Source: an uncultured Eubacteriales bacterium
GTDB lineage: Bacteria; Bacillota; Clostridia; Oscillospirales; CAG-272
DNA length: 6,072 nt
NCBI GenBank assembly: GCA_900552255.1
Contig: URZF01000098.1
Span: 1-6,072, forward strand
Direction: 5' to 3'
Positions within the stretch are counted from its first letter, which is position 1; each line of letters opens with the position of its first letter. The translations under genes and the position numbers were made by a program. This document shows positions 1 through 5,691 of this stretch, in pieces. The notes under the pieces are model-generated. The model was given only the letters and a program-made list of their open reading frames with translations. It did no database searches and was not told where the DNA came from.

Positions 1-1092
1 CACATACTTTGCCACGATCTTCGCCATATCGGGAAGCTTGTTTTCCATATCGAGCGTGAGCCTTAACTGGGCGCGGGCGCGTTCAAGATTGTGCTTGTCC
101 CGGTGCACCTGAAAATAGACGTCGCCGTTCAGATAATCGCCGAGGAAGCGGAGCACCAGCTCATACGTCAGGATGAGGGCCGACATCGGCAGAAGCTCGA
201 TTTCCTTTTTCGTGATGTTTTCGCCGACACCGGCGAGAAATCCCGCTGTGTACTCCTCGAACAGATCCAGCCTCAGAAAGACCTTGGAAAGCTCCGGCTC
301 GTCCTCAGCGGAATTGCACGCGGCAAAGCGAATGCTGTCACCGAAATCATAAAGCAGGGAACCGGGCATGACCGTGTCAAGATCGATGACACACAGTCCT
401 TTTCCGGTCTTGTTGTCGATCATGATATTGTTGAGCTTGGTATCGTTGTGCGTGACGCGCAGAGGAATCTCACCGGCCGCGAGCGCATCGACGATGATAT
501 GCGCGTATTTTTCGTGCTTCTCGATTTCATCGATTTCATAAGCACATTCCGAAGCGCGGCCCGCGGTATCCTCTCGGACGGCCTGCATGAAATCCGCATA
601 ACGGGATACGGTATTGTGAAAATTCGGGATGGTTTCATAAAGCGTGTCCGCCGGATAATCGGAAAGCAGCTTTTGAAAATTGCCGAACGCCTCCGCTGCG
701 CTGTAAAGCAGACCGGGACGGTCTGCACACTGGTGCGCCTCCGAATCGCTGATAAAATAATAGAGGCGCCAGCAGCCTTTCTGCGCGTCGTGATAATAAT
801 CGCGACCGTCCTTGGTCGGAATCAGCGTCAATGCCTCCCGCAGCGGATCCCCGCCGCGCTCTATGACCTTGCGCCGGATGTGAGCGCATACGCCCTTGAT
901 ATTGGCGATCAGCTCGTCGGGCTTTTTAAAAATATCGGTATTGATTTTTTGCAGGATATATTTCGGGTTTTCCTCTCCTGCAACATAAACTGCATACGTA
1001 TGATTGATGTGTCCCGCCGTGATCGGCTGAAAGCTCGCGGCGCAGTCTCCGGTTTCAAACACCGAAAAAACGTCTGAAAGCAATTTGTCCAT
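1..1092 (-). CDS. nahK: NahK-like N-acetylhexosamine 1-kinase (APH-fold phosphotransferase), 3' end cut by window edge
   Basis: This is a phosphotransferase of the aminoglycoside-phosphotransferase/choline-kinase fold. From memory it matches bifidobacterial N-acetylhexosamine 1-kinase closely over its whole length. That enzyme phosphorylates GlcNAc/GalNAc at C1 with ATP, in the cytoplasm. Visible motifs are GHIN near residues 27-30 (nucleotide loop), YILQKINT at 45-52, the catalytic loop RVTHNDTKLNN at 212-222 with D217 as likely base, the metal-binding IDLDTVMPG at 236-244 with D237, then LLYDFGDSIRF at 246-256. The start ATG follows GGGAGG with a 6-base gap. In the window 364 codons are open; the family is about 360 residues, so probably only a few codons are missing at the left edge. 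It follows nfo by 22 bases and is the third gene of the ychF operon. No lacto-N-biose phosphorylase, galT or galE is visible, so the exact sugar is inferred; a related sugar kinase is possible. Confidence 0.8.
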   Translation of the reverse strand, partial: MDKLLSDVFSVFETGDCAASFQPITAGHINHTYAVYVAGEENPKYILQKINTDIFKKPDELIANIKGVCAHIRRKVIERGGDPLREALTLIPTKDGRDYYHDAQKGCWRLYYFISDSEAHQCADRPGLLYSAAEAFGNFQKLLSDYPADTLYETIPNFHNTVSRYADFMQAVREDTAGRASECAYEIDEIEKHEKYAHIIVDALAAGEIPLRVTHNDTKLNNIMIDNKTGKGLCVIDLDTVMPGSLLYDFGDSIRFAACNSAEDEPELSKVFLRLDLFEEYTAGFLAGVGENITKKEIELLPMSALILTYELVLRFLGDYLNGDVYFQVHRDKHNLERARAQLRLTLDMENKLPDMAKIVAKYV

Positions 1093-1114
1093 GTGGAACC
1101 TCCCAAATTTGTTA

Positions 1115-1948
1115 TTACCATTCATATAAGCCGCGCAGCAATTCGATTTCGACTTTATGTCCGTCGTCGTCGGTCGGCGTTTCGAGAATAAAGGGAAGCG
1201 TGCGCAGCTTCTCATGATTCATTACGCGCACCAGCGCCTCAAGGCCGATTTGCCCCTCTCCGATTTTCGCATGTCTGTCCTTTTTGGCGCCGCGCGGATT
1301 CATGCTGTCGTTAAGGTGGACCGCCCGCAGATGAGAAAGGCCTATCGCCTCGTCAAATTCGGCGAGCACGCCGTCAAGGTCGTCCCGCACGTCGTATCCC
1401 GCTTCCCAAATATGGCAGGTGTCGAGGCAGACGCCGAGTTTGTCCTTCCGCTCTACACGGTCCATGATATCCCGGATTTCTCGGAAGGTTTTTCCGATTT
1501 CCGAGCCTTTGCCGGCCATCGTTTCGATGAGAACCGTCGTGGTCTGCTCCGGCGTCAGGACCTCGTTTAACATCTGCGCCGTTTCGTCGACGCCGGCTTC
1601 CACGCCTTGTCCAGTATGACAGCCGGGATGGAAGTTATAGAAATTGCCGGGCGTATACTCCATACGGACAAGGTCATCACGCATCGTATCCCTTGCAAAT
1701 TCCCGCAGATGCTTATCTGAGGAGCAGGGATTGAGCGTATATGGGGAATGGGCGACAAGCTCGGAAATCCCCGCCTTTCCGGCAAGCTCGATAAAGGCCG
1801 CGGCATCCCTCTCGTCGATCTGTTTGGCCGCGCCGCCGCGGGGATTTCTTGTGAAAAAGGCGAAGGTATTCGCTCCGATGCGCTCGGCGGTCTTGCCCAT
1901 CGCGAGATATCCGCCCGACGCCGAAAGATGGCATCCGATTTTAAGCAT
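1115..1948 (-). CDS. nfo: Endonuclease IV (AP endonuclease, base-excision repair)
   Basis: Endonuclease IV cuts DNA 5' of abasic sites and removes blocked 3' ends during base-excision repair in the cytoplasm. The 277-residue product matches the usual family length (about 280) and has the family TIM-barrel motifs in order: GCHLSASGG at 5-13, VAHSPY at 65-70, NFHPG at 105-109, IETMAGKG at 141-148, LDTCHIWEAGYD at 175-186, HLNDS at 211-215, DRHAKIGEG at 224-232 and ILETP at 254-258. All nine ligands of the trinuclear zinc site can be assigned by comparison with the E. coli enzyme: H67, H107, E142, D176, H179, H211, D224, H226 and E256, so it should be active. The start at 1948 was chosen because AAGGAGG lies 6 bases before it; an ATG two codons upstream abuts the SD directly. 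It begins 14 bases after the ychF stop, so the two are almost certainly cotranscribed. Confidence 0.96.
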   Translation of the reverse strand: MLKIGCHLSASGGYLAMGKTAERIGANTFAFFTRNPRGGAAKQIDERDAAAFIELAGKAGISELVAHSPYTLNPCSSDKHLREFARDTMRDDLVRMEYTPGNFYNFHPGCHTGQGVEAGVDETAQMLNEVLTPEQTTTVLIETMAGKGSEIGKTFREIRDIMDRVERKDKLGVCLDTCHIWEAGYDVRDDLDGVLAEFDEAIGLSHLRAVHLNDSMNPRGAKKDRHAKIGEGQIGLEALVRVMNHEKLRTLPFILETPTDDDGHKVEIELLRGLYEW

Positions 1949-1954
1949 GTTCAT

Positions 1955-1961
1955 CCTCCTT
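1955..1961 (-). promoter_or_regulatory. Ribosome binding site that decides the nfo start
   Basis: The minus strand reads AAGGAGG, then ATGAAC, then ATG. The SD is separated by 6 bases from the ATG at 1948 and by zero bases from the ATG at 1954, so the downstream ATG (protein MLKIG) is the start. The SD fills most of the 14-base gap after the ychF stop, which would favour reinitiation by ribosomes finishing ychF. Confidence 0.85.
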
Positions 1962-1962
1962 A

Positions 1963-3057
1963 TCAGACATTGAAGCGAATGACGACGATATCGCCGTCGC
2001 GGAAGACATAATCCTTTCCCTCGCTGCGGATAAGCCCCTTTTCCTTGGCGGCGTTCATGGAGCCGCACGCCATAAGATCGTCAAAGGAAATGACCTCCGC
2101 GCGGATAAAGCCGCGCTCCATGTCCGAATGGATTTTGCCTGCGGCCTGCGGGGCCTTGGTCCCGTCGACGATCGTCCATGCGCGCACCTCCTTAGGGCCT
2201 GCCGTCAAAAAGCTGATATAGCCGAGCAGATGATAGCTGGCCTTGATCAGCATATCAAGGCCGCTTTCCTCGATGCCGAGGTCCTCGAGAAACGCCTCTT
2301 TGTCCTCGCCGTCAAGCTCCGCGATTTCGCTTTCGATTTCGGCACAGATGGTCAGCAGCTCCGCTCCCTCGCTTTTTGCGAGCTTTTCAAGCGACCGATA
2401 GGTTTCGGTTTCTTTGAACTGCGTCCCGATCTGATCCTCGCTGATGTTTGCGACATAGATGACAGGCTTCATGGAAAGCAGCTCGACGTCCGCTATCATC
2501 GCTTTTTCGTCGTCGGCGAGCGGGACGGCGCGCGCACTGATTCCGTTTTCCAAAGCCGCTTTGACTTTATTCAGGACAGTCAGCTCCTGTGCGAGCGTTT
2601 TGTCGCCTTTCATCGCTTTTTCCGTGCGGGAGATCCTGCGCTCCAAAATCTCGAGATCTGAAAAAATCAATTCGAGATTGATGGTTTCGATGTCGCGCAG
2701 AGGATTGACATTGCCCTCGACATGGATGATGTTTCCGTTCTCAAAGCAGCGGACAAGATGGATAATGGCGTCGGTTTCTCGGATATGCGAGAGAAATTTG
2801 TTCCCCAATCCCTCGCCTTTGGAGGCGCCCTTGACAAGTCCCGCGATATCGACAAATTCGATCACGGCGGGCGTGTATTTTTCCGGATGATACATTTTCG
2901 CAAGCGCATCGAGCCGCGCATCCGGCACGGCGACCATCCCGACGTTTGGCTCGATGGTGCAGAACGGATAATTGGCAGACTGGGCGCCTGCGTTTGTGAT
3001 GGCGTTGAAAAGCGTGCTTTTGCCGACGTTCGGCAGGCCGACGATTCCGAGTTTCAT
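1963..3057 (-). CDS. ychF: YchF/OLA1-family ribosome-binding ATPase
   Basis: YchF is a nearly universal Obg-related P-loop NTPase that prefers ATP over GTP and associates with ribosomes; it is linked to stress responses in several bacteria. The 364-residue product has the full-length family architecture. The Walker A (G1) is GLPNVGKST at 7-15, and the G3 region is VDIAGLVKGASKGEGLGNKFL starting near residue 69. The G4 position reads NISE at 204-207, the NxxE form that marks the ATP-specific YchF clade instead of the GTPase NKxD. A coiled-coil-like helical insert spans roughly 130-200. The C-terminal TGS-like domain runs from about 280 to the typical end DGDIVVIRFNV. The ATG at 3057 follows AAAGGA, about 9 bases away. 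It is the first gene of a minus-strand operon with nfo and the NahK-like kinase, under the promoter at 3106-3134. Nothing looks missing. Confidence 0.97.
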   Translation of the reverse strand: MKLGIVGLPNVGKSTLFNAITNAGAQSANYPFCTIEPNVGMVAVPDARLDALAKMYHPEKYTPAVIEFVDIAGLVKGASKGEGLGNKFLSHIRETDAIIHLVRCFENGNIIHVEGNVNPLRDIETINLELIFSDLEILERRISRTEKAMKGDKTLAQELTVLNKVKAALENGISARAVPLADDEKAMIADVELLSMKPVIYVANISEDQIGTQFKETETYRSLEKLAKSEGAELLTICAEIESEIAELDGEDKEAFLEDLGIEESGLDMLIKASYHLLGYISFLTAGPKEVRAWTIVDGTKAPQAAGKIHSDMERGFIRAEVISFDDLMACGSMNAAKEKGLIRSEGKDYVFRDGDIVVIRFNV

Positions 3058-3105
3058 AGCTTACATCCTTTACCGTATACTTACAAATATCATTTTCATC
3101 ACAAT

Positions 3106-3134
3106 ATTTTAGCGCAAAATGGAATATATGTCAA
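3106..3134 (-). promoter_or_regulatory. Sigma-A promoter of the ychF-nfo-nahK operon
   Basis: On the minus strand TTGACA (3134-3129) is followed by exactly 17 bases and TAAAAT (3111-3106). This is a consensus -35 and a one-mismatch -10. The predicted start near 3099 gives a leader of about 40 bases before the ychF ATG. No other promoter-like sequence is seen in the 14- and 22-base gaps further down the operon. Confidence 0.82.
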
Positions 3135-3140
3135 TCTTTT

Positions 3141-3177
3141 TGAACAGATTTATAAAAATCATTGAACGATCTATAAA
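3141..3177. repeat. Imperfect direct repeat between divergent promoters (possible operator)
   Basis: TGAACAGATTTATAAA (3141-3156) and TGAACGATCTATAAA (3163-3177) differ by one indel and one substitution. Their starts are 22 bases apart, about two helical turns. The pair lies upstream of both -35 boxes: roughly -42 to -78 for ychF and -51 to -87 for the regulator. OmpR/PhoB-family regulators commonly bind direct repeats with about 11-base periodicity, so autoregulation is a reasonable guess. The region is A+T rich and the repeat could be chance. Confidence 0.4.
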
Positions 3178-3192
3178 TTTATCAATTTTTTC

Positions 3193-3221
3193 TTTACAAG
3201 AAAGAACAGGAATGATATAAT
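3193..3221 (+). promoter_or_regulatory. Sigma-A promoter of the two-component operon, with extended -10
   Basis: TTTACA (3193-3198), a 17-base spacer, then TATAAT (3216-3221). TG at 3213-3214 sits one base before the -10 and gives an extended -10 element. Predicted start is near 3228, so the leader to the ATG at 3265 is about 37 bases. The promoter points away from the ychF promoter, and the two -35 boxes are 58 bases apart. Confidence 0.85.
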
Positions 3222-3264
3222 TAGACTACATAAAAATGCAAAATAAGGGAAAGGGAAAATAGCA

Positions 3265-3954
3265 ATGAGCACGAAATTACTTGTGATCGACGACGATCCC
3301 CATATCTGTGAGGCGATCAAGCTATATCTGGAAAACGAAGGATATGAGGTCAAGACAGCGGGAGACGGTGCGGAGGGAGTCAGCATGTTCAAAATGTATG
3401 ATCCCGACCTTGTTCTGCTCGATATTATGATGCCAAAAAAAGACGGGTGGCAGGTTTGCCGGGAGATCCGAGAGGGCTCCTCGAAGCCGATCATCATGCT
3501 GACGGCCAAGGGCGAGGTATTCGACAAGGTATTAGGACTGGAGCTCGGCGCCGATGATTTTCTTGCGAAGCCTGTGGACATGAAGGAGCTTTCCGCGAGA
3601 ATCAAGGCGGTGCTGCGCCGCTGTCAGGCGGGCGATACGCATCTCGACGAGGAATGTGTGAAATTTGATAATCTTGAGATTTCGCTTCAGAAATATGAGC
3701 TCAAGGTCAAGGGCAAGGCGATCGATATCCCGCCGAAAGAGCTGGAGCTGCTTTATTTTCTCGCCTCAAACTATAACAGGGTATTTACCCGTGACCAGCT
3801 GCTCGACAAGGTATGGGGCTTCGACTATCTCGGAGATTCGAGAACGGTCGACGTCCATGTGAAGAGACTTCGCGAAAAGCTTGAGGGCGTGAGCGACAAA
3901 TGGGTGCTGAAAACCGTTTGGGGAGTCGGCTATAAGTTTGAGCTCTTGGCGTGA
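3265..3954 (+). CDS. OmpR/PhoB-family response regulator (REC + winged helix)
   Basis: This 229-residue cytoplasmic transcription factor has the usual family length and two domains. The receiver domain (about 4-118) carries the acidic pocket D9/D10, the phosphoacceptor D53 in LLDIMMP, switch residue T80 in MLTA, the aromatic switch position F99 and K102 in AKP. After a linker, the winged-helix DNA-binding domain (about 130-226) shows PPKELELLYFLASN, then the recognition-helix region DSRTVDVHVKRLREKLE at 191-207, and the wing WVLKTVWGVGYKF. All residues needed for phosphorylation are present. The ATG is preceded by GGGAAAGGG, 9 bases away. It has its own promoter and is followed after 64 bases by a histidine kinase, its evident partner. 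Target genes cannot be read from the sequence; the direct repeat upstream of its promoter is a candidate autoregulatory site. I do not assign a gene name. Confidence 0.96.
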   Translation: MSTKLLVIDDDPHICEAIKLYLENEGYEVKTAGDGAEGVSMFKMYDPDLVLLDIMMPKKDGWQVCREIREGSSKPIIMLTAKGEVFDKVLGLELGADDFLAKPVDMKELSARIKAVLRRCQAGDTHLDEECVKFDNLEISLQKYELKVKGKAIDIPPKELELLYFLASNYNRVFTRDQLLDKVWGFDYLGDSRTVDVHVKRLREKLEGVSDKWVLKTVWGVGYKFELLA

Positions 3955-3966
3955 TCCACAGGTGTT

Positions 3967-3993
3967 TTTGGCAGAGACGTTTTCTCTGCCAAA
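3967..3993 (+). terminator. Intercistronic hairpin between regulator and kinase (attenuator or partial terminator)
   Basis: TTTGGCAGAGA (3967-3977) pairs perfectly over 11 bp with TCTCTGCCAAA (3983-3993) around a 5-base loop, CGTTT. It begins 12 bases after the regulator stop. The following bases are TCTATTTATG, a poor U-tract, so full termination is doubtful. More likely it lowers kinase expression relative to the regulator, or protects the 3' end of the regulator message. Confidence 0.6.
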
Positions 3994-4007
3994 TCTATTT
4001 ATGAGAT

Positions 4008-4013
4008 AGAGGA
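4008..4013 (+). promoter_or_regulatory. Ribosome binding site supporting a GTG start for the kinase
   Basis: AGAGGA ends 5 bases before GTG at 4019. The only nearby ATG in the leader, at 4001, runs into a TAG within three codons. The protein from the GTG begins MKKSIF, directly before the first membrane segment. These points fix 4019 as the start. Confidence 0.75.
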
Positions 4014-4018
4014 AGTTC

Positions 4019-5491
4019 GTGAAAAAAAGTATTTTTACAAGATATATCTCGGCTTTTCTGTTGATCATTTTTATCAGCTTTTTGGTTCTTACGCTGATCA
4101 TCAGCTCCATGACGATCCGTTCGGAAAACACGCGGAAGCAGACGATCGCCGATACCACCTTGAATTCCATGGTGGAATATTTGAAGCTTGCGATCAATTC
4201 GTTTCCGCTGCCGATGAGCTTTGAAAAGATCATTTCACTGAAACAGAACGATATCACCAATATGGTCGATATCCTGTCGAAAAGCGCAGAGCAGATGACT
4301 ATTTTCATCACCACTCCCGAGGGACGGATCTTGGTCTCCACCGAGAATCTTTATACGGGGACGGTCATCAAAGACGACAGAGTGCTGGAAAGCCTAACTG
4401 CGGAAACGGGCAGCAGACTGTATACGGATATGGACGGGCTTCTCGACCGAAAATACGGCGTTCTGGTCACGCCGTTTCAATATACCAACACGCAGACGTA
4501 TGCCGGCGCGCTGATCGTCTGTTACAGCGCCGGTACGCCGAACGATCTGACGGTCAATACAGTGAAAACCATCGTGCTTGCCAGTCTGTGGGTGATGATC
4601 GCGAGCTTTGTCGCGGTTTATTTCATCACGGAAAAAATCGTTTCCCCGATCAAGCAGATGACATATGCGACGAGGAATTTTGCCAAGGGCAAATTCGATG
4701 TGAAAATTCCTGTGGTCGGAGAGGACGAGATCGCAGAGCTAGCTACGGCGTTCAACTCCATGGCGGATTCGCTTGCGAATTACGAATATACGCGCAGCTC
4801 GTTCCTTGCAAACGTTTCCCATGATCTGCGCACGCCGATGACTTCGATCGCGGGCTTTATCGACGGGATCCTCGAAGGGGCGATTCCGCCGGAAAAGCAG
4901 CCGTATTATCTCGGAATCATCGGGCAGGAGGTCAAACGGCTCTCGAGACTTGTCTCCTCTCTGCTCGATATATCGAGAATGGAATCCGGAAACCGCAAAT
5001 TCGAGAAGACACCGTTTGATATCTGCGAAATGGCAAGGATCATTTTGCTTTCATTTGAAGCAAAGATCGATTCCAAAAAGCTAGACGTAGAATTTGACGC
5101 ACCGGAGGATAAGCTGATTGTTTATTCCGATAAGGACGCCATCAATCAGGTGCTTTACAACATCTGCGACAATGCGGTCAAGTTCTCCAAGGACGGCGGA
5201 AAATACCGCATTTCCATCACGGAGGAGCAGACAAAGGTCGTCGTCAAGATATACAATGAAGGCGTTGGCATTTCGGCGGAGGATATTCCGCATGTATTCG
5301 ACCGCTTCTACAACAGCGACAAGAGCCGCGGACTCGATAAAACGGGAGTAGGGCTTGGCCTTTATATCTGCAAAACGATCATGGACAATCTCGGCGAAGA
5401 TATTTCCGTCTCCAGCCGCCAGGGAGAATACTGCGAATTTACCATCAAGCTCACGAAGCAAAAGGGCAAGGGACAGCTTCCCGCACAATGA
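4019..5491 (+). CDS. Membrane sensor histidine kinase (HAMP-HisKA-HATPase)
   Basis: This 490-residue kinase is the likely partner of the regulator upstream. Domains in order: short basic N-terminus; transmembrane segment 1 at about 9-30; an extracytoplasmic sensor of about 150 residues (31-183), in which FITTPEGRILVSTENLYTG and a later GALIVCYS resemble a single-Cache/PAS-like fold; transmembrane segment 2 at about 184-204; HAMP linker at about 205-257 (VSPIKQMTYATRNFAKGKFDVKI); HisKA with phospho-acceptor H268 in VSHDLRTPM; and HATPase with N-box NICDNAVKFS (381-390), G1 box NEGVGI (413-418), F-box region FDRFYNSDKSR and G2 box KTGVGLGLYICK (441-452). The H-D-x-x-T motif (268-272) suggests it can also act as a phosphatase. 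The G1 box has Asn413 where Asp is usual, a variant I recall in other Firmicute kinases. The signal sensed is unknown. Translation starts at GTG. Confidence 0.95.
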   Translation: MKKSIFTRYISAFLLIIFISFLVLTLIISSMTIRSENTRKQTIADTTLNSMVEYLKLAINSFPLPMSFEKIISLKQNDITNMVDILSKSAEQMTIFITTPEGRILVSTENLYTGTVIKDDRVLESLTAETGSRLYTDMDGLLDRKYGVLVTPFQYTNTQTYAGALIVCYSAGTPNDLTVNTVKTIVLASLWVMIASFVAVYFITEKIVSPIKQMTYATRNFAKGKFDVKIPVVGEDEIAELATAFNSMADSLANYEYTRSSFLANVSHDLRTPMTSIAGFIDGILEGAIPPEKQPYYLGIIGQEVKRLSRLVSSLLDISRMESGNRKFEKTPFDICEMARIILLSFEAKIDSKKLDVEFDAPEDKLIVYSDKDAINQVLYNICDNAVKFSKDGGKYRISITEEQTKVVVKIYNEGVGISAEDIPHVFDRFYNSDKSRGLDKTGVGLGLYICKTIMDNLGEDISVSSRQGEYCEFTIKLTKQKGKGQLPAQ

Positions 5492-5500
5492 TATCGTGGC

Positions 5501-5529
5501 TTGACAAAATATCGTCTGTGTATTATAAT
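5501..5529 (+). promoter_or_regulatory. Exact-consensus sigma-A promoter with no intact gene downstream
   Basis: TTGACA (5501-5506), exactly 17 bases, TATAAT (5524-5529): all twelve positions match consensus. It starts 9 bases after the kinase stop and points along the plus strand. Predicted start is near 5536. The next sequence is a palindrome, then a 16-bp hairpin, and no convincing plus-strand gene follows before the convergent nitroreductase. It may drive a short RNA, or transcription antisense to the nitroreductase operon. A perfect match can still be chance, but it is rare. Confidence 0.75.
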
Positions 5530-5544
5530 ATCGGCGTGCCGATA
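5529..5544. promoter_or_regulatory. Palindrome at the predicted start site, operator candidate
   Basis: TATCGGC (5529-5535), two bases, GCCGATA (5538-5544) is a perfect 7-bp inverted repeat. It overlaps the last base of the -10 box and is centred on the predicted start. A repressor bound here would block the promoter. It could equally be a small 5' hairpin of the transcript. The half-site resembles ATATCG copies at 5491 and 5509. Confidence 0.45.
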
Positions 5545-5582
5545 AAAATATGTTCACACCATATGCGGTGTGAACATATTTT
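5545..5582. terminator. Terminator-like 16-bp hairpin, probably bidirectional
   Basis: Perfect 16-bp arms (AAAATATGTTCACACC at 5545-5560 and its complement at 5567-5582) enclose a 6-base loop, ATATGC. The core is nine pairs (GTTCACACC/GGTGTGAAC) flanked by A and T tracts, the arrangement of a bidirectional intrinsic terminator. The plus-strand tail is ATATTTTAAG and the minus-strand tail ATATTTTTATC, the latter slightly better. The position fits termination of the kinase transcript and of the convergent nitroreductase operon. Confidence 0.7.
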
Positions 5583-5599
5583 AAGAAAACATATCGAAA

Positions 5600-5666
5600 G
5601 CCGGTTCGCCATATATTCCGTGATTCACATCCGAGCTTTTCTTTTCCTCTATATGACGAAACCGGC
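5600..5666. repeat. Imperfect inverted repeat / long stem-loop with pyrimidine-rich loop
   Basis: Bases 5600-5615 pair with 5650-5666: seven pairs (GCCGGTT/AACCGGC), a bulged A, two pairs, one mismatch, then six pairs. The loop is 34 bases and on the plus strand carries the pyrimidine run CTTTTCTTTTCCTCT (5636-5650). It lies between the terminator-like hairpin and the nucleoside phosphorylase-like fragment. It could be part of a structured RNA or a small repeat element; I recognise neither. Confidence 0.4.
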
Positions 5667-5691
5667 GAATTGGAAAATAGAGCGGACATTA

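Noticed and set aside
91..1077. Plus-strand frame of 328 codons antisense to the sugar kinase
   Set aside because: The opposite strand carries an unambiguous APH-fold kinase with a good SD. Long antisense frames are expected from this codon use.
1949..2068. Longer nfo with a 40-residue N-terminal extension
   Set aside because: The extension overlaps the ychF 3' end out of frame, is Arg-rich and unlike the family. The AAGGAGG SD places the start at 1948.
3766..4341. Minus-strand frame of 191 codons spanning the regulator-kinase junction
   Set aside because: It is antisense to two conserved domains and to the intercistronic hairpin, with no SD or motif.
5081..5689. Long minus-strand frame of 202 codons antisense to the 3' end of the kinase
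   Set aside because: Most of it is the antisense of the well-supported HATPase domain; the rest crosses the terminator hairpin. No SD or domain is seen.
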